Below are positions 13,223 through 19,639 of a DNA stretch of 19,639 nt, one piece after another. The notes beneath the pieces were generated by a model, which saw nothing but the letters and a program-made list of their open reading frames with translations, was not told where the DNA came from and ran no database searches. This DNA comes from DATEJJ01 sp039649115 (GTDB taxonomy: Bacteria > Actinomycetota > Actinomycetes > Mycobacteriales > Micromonosporaceae): NCBI GenBank assembly GCA_039649115.1, contig JBBWZQ010000408.1:1-19639 (forward strand). Reading direction: 5' to 3'. A program made the position numbers and the translations under genes. Positions within the stretch are counted from its first letter, which is position 1. Each line of letters begins with the position of its first letter.

Positions 13223-16102
13223 TCACAGGCTCGACGGGGAGACCGCGACGTCGTCCAGCGCGATGTCGTAGCCGCGTCCGGTGGCCGTCTCGCCGAGCTG
13301 CAGCCTGGCGACGGGGTTGGCGCCCAGGTCCTGCCCGGTGAGGTTGAGCCCCACGGCCTGCCCGTCCAGCGTGAGGTCGAGGCTGCTGCCGGCCCCGTTG
13401 ACCAGGGCGTGCAGCACGATCCGGTGCCACCCCCCGGCCGGTACGGTGGCGGTGCCGTAGCTGGTGACGCCGCCGATGTTGTTGCGCAGCGAGATGCGGC
13501 CGTTGGTGTCCAGGTAGGCGTTGACGATCGACGCGCCGCCGCTGGTGCGGAAGCCGACGAGGTTGGCGGAGGTGGTCCGGGTGGACACGTACACCCATGC
13601 CTGTGCCCACAGTTCGGGGTAGCTGGCCGGCAGGGTCTTGTAGGCGTAGCTGGCGGCGCCGGTGCTGATCTGCCGGGCGGCGTACGTTCCCGTGTGGACG
13701 AACGAGGTCTGCGCGGTGAGGTTGCCGCTGACCGTGCTCCACTGCGACAGGTCGCCGGACTCGAAGCTGTCGTAGTAGACCGTCCCGCCCACCTGGGTCG
13801 TGACCGACAGCGTGCCGCTGGTCGAGGAGTTGCCCGCCGCGTCGTACGCCCGGATCGCGTAGCTGTAGGCGGTGCCGGGCGCCACCGTGGTGTCGGTGAA
13901 GGTGTTTCCGGTGGTCGTGCCGACGACCGCGTCGTTGCGCAGGATGTCGTAGCGCAGCACGCCGACGTCGTCGGTGGACGGGGCCCAGCCGAGCCCGACC
14001 TGGCTGGCGGTGACGCTGGTGGCGGCCGGCGTTCCCGGGGCGGTGGGTGCGACGGTGTCCGCCGGGGTCGTGACGGTGATCGCATCCGTCGGCGTGGAGG
14101 CGTTGCCGGAGACGTCCTTCGCGGCGACCTGGTACGTGTAGGCGGTGGCCGGGTTGAGCCCACTGTCCACATAGGACGTACTGGTGGCCGCGACGGAGGC
14201 GACGGCGGTGCCGCCACGGAGGATCGTGTAGCTGGCGACGCCGACGTTGTCGGTGGACGCGGTCCAGGACAGGGCCGCGGTCGTGGCGCCGGGGGTGGTC
14301 ACCGCGAAGGCGCCGGGCGTGCTGGGTGGCGTGGTGTCGGTGGCGCCGCCGCCGTTGACGCTTGTGGTGGCTGATGTGGTGTTGCCGGCCAGATCGCGGG
14401 CGGCCACCCGGTAGTCGTACCCGGCGCCGGCGATGATGCTGGCATCGGTGTAGGTCGTCACCGTGGAGCTGGTGGTCGCCAGGTAGCTGCCGTTGCGGTA
14501 GATGTCGTAGGCGTGCACGCCGACGTTGTCGGTGGCCGCCGTCCAGGTGAGCTTCACCTTCGTGGAACTGGACAGGCTGGCGGCCAGGCTGCCGGGTGCG
14601 GCGGGTGCGGTGGCGTCGGTGCCGAAGTCGTAGGTCTGCGGGTCGAAGGTGCGGCCCTGCGAGTCGGTCGGAGTCACCGTCACCGCCGAGCCGCTGACGC
14701 TGACCGCCAGGAAGTGGTACAGCTGCGAGCCGCTGGTGGGTCTGGCCGCCGCGCCACAGGCGCTGCCGGTCTGCCTGCTCTCCGACCAGCCGATGGCGTA
14801 CGCGTCGGTGCTGGCGCAACTGCTGACCGTCGTGGACTTGGCGCCGCCGCCACCGGTGACGTAACTGACCACGCCACCGGGCGGGGCCACGTTGCGCTGG
14901 TACGTGTGCGCGTGGCCGTTGAACACCAGCTGGACCCCGTTGTCGTGCAGCAACTGCTCCAGGGTGCCGCTGCTGCCCGGCGTGTACTTCAGGTACGCGT
15001 CGTCCGGCTCGGACTGGTCGTCGGACCGCAGCGGGAAGTGGAACGCCGCGACCTTCAGCCCGCCCGGGTGCGCGGCGAGGTCCTGGGCGAGCCAGGTGTA
15101 CTCCTTCGCCGAGGAACTGGCCGTCCAGTGGGCGTCGTGGTCGACCTGGTACATCCTGCAGTGCGAGCCGCACGCGCCGCCGGTGGCGGTACCCACGTTG
15201 GTGTCGCCCCAGGAGGCGTCGAGCAGGTAGAACCGGACCCCAGCGGTGGAGAACGCGTAGTACGACGTCGGGTAGCTGGCCGCGTTGATGCCGTCGAACG
15301 ACGAGTACGGCCACATCGTGTACACGCCGTTGGAGCCGGTCACCGACGCGGTCTGCGGCCAGATGCTCAGGAAGTTGGCGTTCTGGCCGTGGTTGCCGGT
15401 GACCCCGTGCAGCGGGACGCTCTGCCCCGCGACAGTCCAGTAGGACGGGCCGAACACCGCGCTGACGTTCGCGCCGGTCTGGTTGAGGTCGCCGTAGTTG
15501 GTCTGGGTGCCGCCCTGGTACGCCACGTCGCCGGTGGAGATGGCGAACCGGGCGCCGCTCGCCGCGATCTGCGCGGCCACCCCGGCCTGGTTGGCGTTCA
15601 GCGTGCCGTCGTTGACGCCGCCGTTGGTGGTGTCACCCCAGTCGCCGAGCACGTCGAAGCGCAACGGCGCGCCGCTCTGCGGCGGGTCCAGGGTGGTGAA
15701 CCGCGGTGCGGCGTCGGTACCGAGCAGGTCCGTGCCGCCGGCGGTGGCGACCCGGTAGCAGTAGGCGGTGCCGGCGGACAGGCCGGTGACGGCGATGCTG
15801 TTCTGGTACTCCGGCACGCTGCCCACGGTGATCGGGCTGCCCGAGGTGGCCGACTGCACGGAGTTGGCGGTGCAGTTGCCGGCCGGCCCGTACCTGACGA
15901 TGCCGCGGCTCTGCGTGCTGGTCGCCCACGTCACCTGCACCGAGGACGCGGTCACGTCCGTCAGGTACGGCGCCCGGGTGAGTTGGGCGTCGGCGCCGGG
16001 AAGCGATGCCACCGCGGCGGCGGCGGACAGCCCGAGGGTGGCGCACACCAGCACGGCGGCTAAGAGGGGGCGGCGCGCGCGCCGCCGCGGGGGTCGTCTC
16101 AC
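13223..16102 (-). CDS. Secreted purple-acid-phosphatase-like metallophosphoesterase with FN3 repeats
   Basis: A 959-aa exported multidomain phosphatase. An Arg-rich signal peptide (residues 1 to about 39) precedes a PAP-type N-terminal FN3 domain (about 42-138). The catalytic domain (about 147-470) has the metal motifs GDWGD (D154), GDVAY (D192, with the Tyr typical of purple acid phosphatases), GNHG (N237, H238), AFHFP (H355) and GHAHTYQR (H397, H399). Three FN3 domains follow (about 497-770), then a concanavalin-like C-terminal domain starting YYDSFESGDLSQW. It probably hydrolyses phosphomonoesters outside the cell, with the accessory domains binding glycan. The GTG at 16102 follows GGAGG closely. 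It is the last gene of the minus-strand cluster, 33 bp after the GH99-like gene. Confidence 0.92.
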   Translation of the reverse strand: MRRPPRRRARRPLLAAVLVCATLGLSAAAAVASLPGADAQLTRAPYLTDVTASSVQVTWATSTQSRGIVRYGPAGNCTANSVQSATSGSPITVGSVPEYQNSIAVTGLSAGTAYCYRVATAGGTDLLGTDAAPRFTTLDPPQSGAPLRFDVLGDWGDTTNGGVNDGTLNANQAGVAAQIAASGARFAISTGDVAYQGGTQTNYGDLNQTGANVSAVFGPSYWTVAGQSVPLHGVTGNHGQNANFLSIWPQTASVTGSNGVYTMWPYSSFDGINAASYPTSYYAFSTAGVRFYLLDASWGDTNVGTATGGACGSHCRMYQVDHDAHWTASSSAKEYTWLAQDLAAHPGGLKVAAFHFPLRSDDQSEPDDAYLKYTPGSSGTLEQLLHDNGVQLVFNGHAHTYQRNVAPPGGVVSYVTGGGGAKSTTVSSCASTDAYAIGWSESRQTGSACGAAARPTSGSQLYHFLAVSVSGSAVTVTPTDSQGRTFDPQTYDFGTDATAPAAPGSLAASLSSSTKVKLTWTAATDNVGVHAYDIYRNGSYLATTSSTVTTYTDASIIAGAGYDYRVAARDLAGNTTSATTSVNGGGATDTTPPSTPGAFAVTTPGATTAALSWTASTDNVGVASYTILRGGTAVASVAATSTSYVDSGLNPATAYTYQVAAKDVSGNASTPTDAITVTTPADTVAPTAPGTPAATSVTASQVGLGWAPSTDDVGVLRYDILRNDAVVGTTTGNTFTDTTVAPGTAYSYAIRAYDAAGNSSTSGTLSVTTQVGGTVYYDSFESGDLSQWSTVSGNLTAQTSFVHTGTYAARQISTGAASYAYKTLPASYPELWAQAWVYVSTRTTSANLVGFRTSGGASIVNAYLDTNGRISLRNNIGGVTSYGTATVPAGGWHRIVLHALVNGAGSSLDLTLDGQAVGLNLTGQDLGANPVARLQLGETATGRGYDIALDDVAVSPSSL
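13793..14617 (-). repeat. Three tandem FN3 domain repeats within the phosphatase gene
   Basis: Three units of about 90 codons share the pattern LxWTAxTDNVGVxxYxIxRxG followed by AYxYxVAAxDxxGN. The clearest copies are LTWTAATDNVGV (residues 518-529), LSWTASTDNVGV (611-622) and LGWAPSTDDVGV (704-715). FN3 modules are common spacers and binding modules in secreted actinomycete glycan-active enzymes. Confidence 0.85.
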
Positions 16103-16135
16103 GGTTCCTCCATGGGGTGTGGTGCGGTGGTCCGG

Positions 16136-17347
16136 TCAGAGCGTCGGGCGGTGGCGGCCGGCGCCGACGGTGTCGTCGCGCGGCCGCGGTGTGGCGGATG
16201 CGGCGGGCGCGGCCGGCCGGGATGCCCGGTCGCGGCGCCGCTGCCGGCGGCCCAGCAGGCCCGCGCCGAGGAGCAGGAGGAAGGGGAAGCCGAACAGCAG
16301 GAGCACCGGCCACCTGCTGCCGCGCGAGCCGCTCGGCGTGCCGGCCTGGCCGCTGGAGTCGCTGGCCGAGGACGGCACGGGTACCGCGGTGCGGCGCAGT
16401 TCGCGCAGCACGTCGAGGTACCGGGTGCCGTACTTCTGGGACGGCTCCACATAGGAGTTTTCGCTGAACTCGTTCCAGCTGATCAGGCCGAGTGCGTCGG
16501 GGGACGACCGCAGCGCGGTGGCGTACTCGTCGCGCAGCGTCTGGCCGTTGGCGCGGTCCACCGCCTTGCTGCCGCCCACCAGGCGGGCGTCGAAGCCGGG
16601 GGCGAACGGGGCGATCCAGTACTGGTGGTTGTGGTGGATGGCGGTGCCCATGGCGTTCAGCTTGGCGCCGTAGTTGCCGTTGGTCGCCGGGTTGACCGAT
16701 GACCAGTAGTAGGCGTCGCCGTCGGTCACGTCGGCGATGCGCCGGTACCCGTCGAGGCTCTTCTCGGTGTTGAGGACCAGCATGGAGCCGCGTACCGCGC
16801 CGGTCACCCGGGCCACGTCCGCGTGCGAGTAGGCCCACGTGCCGCTCCAGATCGTCAGCGGCCGGCCCCCGATGCGGTAGAACACCGGGTCGCTGGCGTA
16901 CTGGTCGCGGAAGGTCGCGAAGTCGGCGGCGACCTGGGCCACGGGCAGCGGCTTGCGGCTGAAGTCGAGTCCCTGATAGATCAGGGCGAGCTTGAAGTCC
17001 AGCTGTGCCGCGACGCCCATGAGCAGCCGCAGCCGCCGGTCGTTGGTCGCGGTGTCCTTCCAGCCCACGATGAACCCGTCGATGCCGGCGGACTTGGCCC
17101 ACTCGATGTGCTGGCGCAGCACGCGCGGGTCGTCGCTGGAGTAGTTGCCGAGTTGGGGATAGTCGATCTTGGCACGGTTCCACGAGGCCGGATCGAACCA
17201 GATGTAGTAGAAGGCGAGCACCGGTACGGCGGGCGGCCGGGGTGCCGGCGACCGCGCGGTCGCCGGGGACGGCGCGAGCGGCGCCGCGAGTACGGCCGCG
17301 GCGAGCAGACCGGCGAGGGTCGCGGCCCATCTGCGTACCGCCGTCAT
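16136..17347 (-). CDS. GH99-like (endo-mannosidase-type) glycosidase, membrane-anchored
   Basis: A 403-aa exported protein. A signal peptide (about 1-31) is followed by a TIM-barrel resembling glycoside hydrolase family 99/71: VLAFYYIWFDPASWNRAKIDYP, then IEWAKSAGIDGFIVGWKDT. The GH99 catalytic pattern Glu-x-x-Glu is kept in SWNEFSENSYVEPS (E293, E296), comparable to NEWHEGTQIEP of endo-alpha-1,2-mannosidases. A Ser/Gly-rich linker leads to a transmembrane helix (about 347-366) and an Arg-rich tail (GRRQRRRDR), which is unusual for GH99. Mannan or another glycan near the membrane is a likely substrate; this is inference. The ATG at 17347 overlaps the preceding stop (ATGA), and an upstream in-frame start would add 28 low-complexity residues. 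Confidence 0.8.
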   Translation of the reverse strand: MTAVRRWAATLAGLLAAAVLAAPLAPSPATARSPAPRPPAVPVLAFYYIWFDPASWNRAKIDYPQLGNYSSDDPRVLRQHIEWAKSAGIDGFIVGWKDTATNDRRLRLLMGVAAQLDFKLALIYQGLDFSRKPLPVAQVAADFATFRDQYASDPVFYRIGGRPLTIWSGTWAYSHADVARVTGAVRGSMLVLNTEKSLDGYRRIADVTDGDAYYWSSVNPATNGNYGAKLNAMGTAIHHNHQYWIAPFAPGFDARLVGGSKAVDRANGQTLRDEYATALRSSPDALGLISWNEFSENSYVEPSQKYGTRYLDVLRELRRTAVPVPSSASDSSGQAGTPSGSRGSRWPVLLLFGFPFLLLLGAGLLGRRQRRRDRASRPAAPAASATPRPRDDTVGAGRHRPTL

Positions 17348-18441
17348 CGCGCCCGCACCTGCCCGGGCGGCAGCGGGCGCAGGAAGTCCAGCACGCGTCT
17401 CAGCGCCCGCACGACCAGGCGGCGCAGCCACAACCGGCCGGCGACCAGCAGGACGATGGCGATGAGCAGCAGGACGGTGCCGATGGTGGCCACGTCGCCG
17501 GTGCTCAGGACCGCGATGCGCAGCGCCCGGTCGCGGGACAGGCCGAGCTGCTCGTCCAGGACGATCCCGCCGGTGCCGCCGACGGTGACGTGGTAGGAGC
17601 CGCGCGGCAGGTTGTACAGGACCGCGGTGTGGGTGGCGTCGAAGCCGATGGACAGGACGTTCCCGTCCGGCCCCGTCACCACGGCGCGGGTGCCGAGGGC
17701 GTCGCGGAACAGCGCGTCGCGGGCGGTGATGGTCAGGTCGTGCAGTTGACCGGTCACCACGACCGTGGATCCCTTGGCGGGGGTGAAGCGCTGCTTGCCG
17801 GCGTCGACGATGTTGGTGCCGCTCATGGTCAGCGCCTGCACCGAATAGTACACAGTGGACTCGACGAGAGCGCTCTTGCGGTACTCCGGGACGGTGCCGT
17901 CCAGCCAGAGGGCACCGGTCCTCGGGAGTTCGAATTCCCGACCGGCATCGCTCTTGATGGTGACGGCCGAGACGCGGGCCAGGGACAGCGGCGCGCCGTG
18001 CTGGTCGACCAGGCGGGCGGTCACCGGGTACTGCACGGTGAACGCCGCGGTGACCGTGTAGTTGGCGCGCATCGGCAGGCCGGTGACCGTCGGGCGGAAG
18101 GCCTGGTTCGGGTCGCGCTGGCCGGCCCAGCGCGCGAACCGGTACCGGCGCCCGGGCTGGTCGATGGCGGTGTCGAGCAGCGCGAGCGTGTGCCTGGCGA
18201 AGTTGTGTTCGGCGGTGTAGGAGGCGGCGCCGGCTGCGTTGGTGACCAGTGCCTTGCCGTCGAAGGTGAGCCGGACGCCCGGCAGCGCGGGCACCGTGCG
18301 CACGGTGACGGTGATCGGCCAGGGCTTGCGGTGCGGGTGCGGCCGGCGGTCCGGCGCGGCGGCCCAGCCGGGTGCCGGTGCCAGCAGGATGACCGCGGCG
18401 CCGGCCAGCGCGGCGGCGGCCAGGCGGGTGAACGGTTTCAC
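17344..18441 (-). CDS. Exported membrane-anchored protein of unknown function
   Basis: A 365-aa protein that I do not recognise. It has a signal peptide (MKPFTRLAAAALAGAAVILLAPAPGWAAAP), then an Ig-like beta-rich ectodomain. This includes PGVRLTFDGKALVTNAAGAASY and YRFARWAGQRDPNQAFRPTV, resembling the large-repeat bacterial surface domains that mention gain of heat or weight only in name; no enzyme motif is visible. A region TAVLYNLPRGSYHVTVGG resembles a prealbumin-like or carboxypeptidase-regulatory fold. A transmembrane helix (about 320-336, TVLLLIAIVLLVAG) and an Arg-rich tail end the protein. The GTG at 18441 overlaps the upstream stop (GTGA), and its own stop overlaps the GH99-like start (ATGA). 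Tight coupling to two hydrolases suggests a binding or scaffold role at the cell surface. Confidence 0.8.
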   Translation of the reverse strand: MKPFTRLAAAALAGAAVILLAPAPGWAAAPDRRPHPHRKPWPITVTVRTVPALPGVRLTFDGKALVTNAAGAASYTAEHNFARHTLALLDTAIDQPGRRYRFARWAGQRDPNQAFRPTVTGLPMRANYTVTAAFTVQYPVTARLVDQHGAPLSLARVSAVTIKSDAGREFELPRTGALWLDGTVPEYRKSALVESTVYYSVQALTMSGTNIVDAGKQRFTPAKGSTVVVTGQLHDLTITARDALFRDALGTRAVVTGPDGNVLSIGFDATHTAVLYNLPRGSYHVTVGGTGGIVLDEQLGLSRDRALRIAVLSTGDVATIGTVLLLIAIVLLVAGRLWLRRLVVRALRRVLDFLRPLPPGQVRAR

Positions 18442-19639
18442 CGGACCGGTACCTCCAGTCTCGACTCGTCCTGCGAGCGCACCGGCCGGCGGCGGCGCAG
18501 CCGCGGTGCCGCGGCAGCGAGTGCGACCAGCGCGACGACCAGGGCCAGTGCGCCGCCGTAGAACCAGTAGATGATGTGTACCTTCACCAGCGGTGGATGG
18601 CTGGCCGCCGAGTCGACCGGAATGATGCCGGCCGCCCTGGGCCGCGATCGGAAGTCGAACGCCGTGCTCAGGTCGTTTCCGGCGGCGTCGCGCGCGGTCA
18701 GCGGTGCCACGCCCCAGTTGTGTTCGACGAACCGCAGCGCGGCGACCGAGTCGAGCACGGTGTGGTTGACCTGACCCGGTCGGGCGTACGGGCTGACCAG
18801 CAGGGCCGGTACCCGCAGGCCGAGGGTCGCCGGTGGCGGCACGTGGTCGTACCAGCCGCCGGAGCCGTCGTAGGACCACAGGAACGCGGAACTGCGCCAG
18901 TACCGGCTGAGCATCAGCTGGGTCACCATGCCACGCACCAGGTCCTGCCCGGCCGGGATGGAACGCGCGGAGCGCTCGCTGGCGCCGGAGCTGGCCACGT
19001 AGGCGACCGCGGGCAGCGTGCCGCCGGCGAGGTCCCGGTAGTACTGGTCCAGATCGGCGATGTGGGACCGCAGGGCGGGGTCGTCGACGAACCGGGCGTA
19101 GTTCAGCAGTGGCACCCGTACCGTCTGCGCGGCGGGGTTCGTCGCGGACGCCGCCCGGAAGGTCTGGCCGGGTTGGTAGTCCTGCACGTAGAACTTCCAG
19201 CTGACCCCGGCGGCCTGCAACCGGTCGAAGATGGTGCGCTGGCTGCCGTACCCGCCGGCCGGTACCTTGTCGGTGCCGCCGGGCTGCGGCGCGCCGGACA
19301 CCCAGTAGGAGCGGTTGGTGCGGTACCCGTAGGGCACCGAGGCGAAGAACCTGTCGAACAGCACGTAGCGCCGCGCCGCGTTCCAGGAGAACGGCAGGTC
19401 CCGCTCGTCGTAGTGCCCCATGGCACCGGTGCCGTCGCGGCCCTGCGCCGCGTAGGCGGCCACGAAGCCGTCCAGCTTCCCGCCGTCGAGCTGGCTGGCG
19501 ATGGTGCTGCGACCCGGCTCCAGCGGCTGGGGCGCGGTGCCGTGCAGCGCGTACGGCTTCACGCAGCCGCTGCGCGGCCGGTTCAGCACGAGCGGCTGGC
19601 AGGCGTCCGCGGGGATGCCGTCGGCGCCGGGGTACGTAC
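18438..19639 (-). CDS. Phospholipase C/phosphoesterase-family protein (5' end cut by window edge)
   Basis: About 399 residues are visible. The family is the phosphoesterase/phospholipase C type (PF04185), which cleaves phosphodiester or phosphomonoester bonds, usually outside the cell. The visible part begins TYPGADGIPADACQPLVLN, which in relatives lies just after the ENRSFDHYFG active-site segment. So a signal peptide and several dozen residues are missing at the right edge. Later motifs are GAMGHYDERDLPFSWNAARRYVLFDRFF, then WSYDGSGGWYDHVPPP and LRVPALLVSPYARPGQVNHT. A C-terminal transmembrane helix (IIYWFYGGALALVVALVALAA) and an Arg-rich tail (RLRRRRPVR) anchor it. It overlaps the next gene by GTGA and is the first visible gene of the minus-strand cluster. 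Confidence 0.88.
   Translation of the reverse strand, partial: TYPGADGIPADACQPLVLNRPRSGCVKPYALHGTAPQPLEPGRSTIASQLDGGKLDGFVAAYAAQGRDGTGAMGHYDERDLPFSWNAARRYVLFDRFFASVPYGYRTNRSYWVSGAPQPGGTDKVPAGGYGSQRTIFDRLQAAGVSWKFYVQDYQPGQTFRAASATNPAAQTVRVPLLNYARFVDDPALRSHIADLDQYYRDLAGGTLPAVAYVASSGASERSARSIPAGQDLVRGMVTQLMLSRYWRSSAFLWSYDGSGGWYDHVPPPATLGLRVPALLVSPYARPGQVNHTVLDSVAALRFVEHNWGVAPLTARDAAGNDLSTAFDFRSRPRAAGIIPVDSAASHPPLVKVHIIYWFYGGALALVVALVALAAAAPRLRRRRPVRSQDESRLEVPVR

Noticed and set aside
12774..15314. Minus-strand open frame of 846 codons across the TetR gene and the phosphatase
   Set aside because: It overlaps real genes on both strands in a different frame from the phosphatase and is His/Arg-rich noise.

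Overview
The window is uniformly GC-rich, with strong G/C preference at third codon positions, frequent GTG starts, many 4-base ATGA/GTGA gene overlaps and many GTA/CGTA codons. This points to an actinomycete, and the GTAC-rich style suggests Micromonosporaceae; the family-level guess is inference. I see no tRNA, rRNA, CRISPR array or insertion sequence.

Left edge (1-4293): a dnaK-type Hsp70 gene on the minus strand runs off the left edge. It is divergent from a PrsW-type membrane protease gene. Two plus-strand genes follow: a DUF899 thioredoxin-like protein and a His/Met-rich DUF5134 membrane protein whose TTG start overlaps the DUF899 stop.

Centre (4376-12390): eight plus-strand genes form one tightly packed operon that I recognise as a variant of the nitrilase-associated cluster known as Nit1C (MSMEG_0565-0572 in Mycobacterium smegmatis, sll0783-0787 in Synechocystis). 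The order is flavin oxidoreductase (MSMEG_0569 family), amidohydrolase, MSMEG_0572/Sll0783 protein, radical SAM protein (MSMEG_0568 family), a fused GNAT-AIR-synthase-like protein (MSMEG_0567/Sll0786 plus Sll0787), two tandem carbon-nitrogen hydrolases, and a glycosyltransferase (MSMEG_0565 family). The first hydrolase keeps the Glu-Lys-Cys triad. The second has Asp in place of both the catalytic Glu and the catalytic Cys, so it looks like a pseudoenzyme encoded in the same operon. The active hydrolase has a CYDKAFPE nucleophile motif, unlike the CWEHYNP motif of the Synechocystis cluster nitrilase, so this version may use a different substrate. In other bacteria Nit1C is linked to nitrogen starvation and growth on cyanide; the chemistry here is unknown.

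Downstream (12391-13203): a good TTGACG-N17-CAGGAT promoter and a 12-bp palindrome precede a short, apparently frame-disrupted coding stretch and a TetR-family regulator.

Right part (13223-19639, minus strand): four genes for exported proteins lie in the order phosphoesterase/phospholipase C-like (cut by the right edge), unrecognised membrane-anchored protein, GH99-like glycosidase, and purple-acid-phosphatase-like metallophosphoesterase with FN3 repeats. The first three each end in a transmembrane helix and an Arg-rich tail, and the first three overlap by 4 bases. This looks like a cell-surface system acting on a phosphorylated glycan or lipoglycan; that role is inference.
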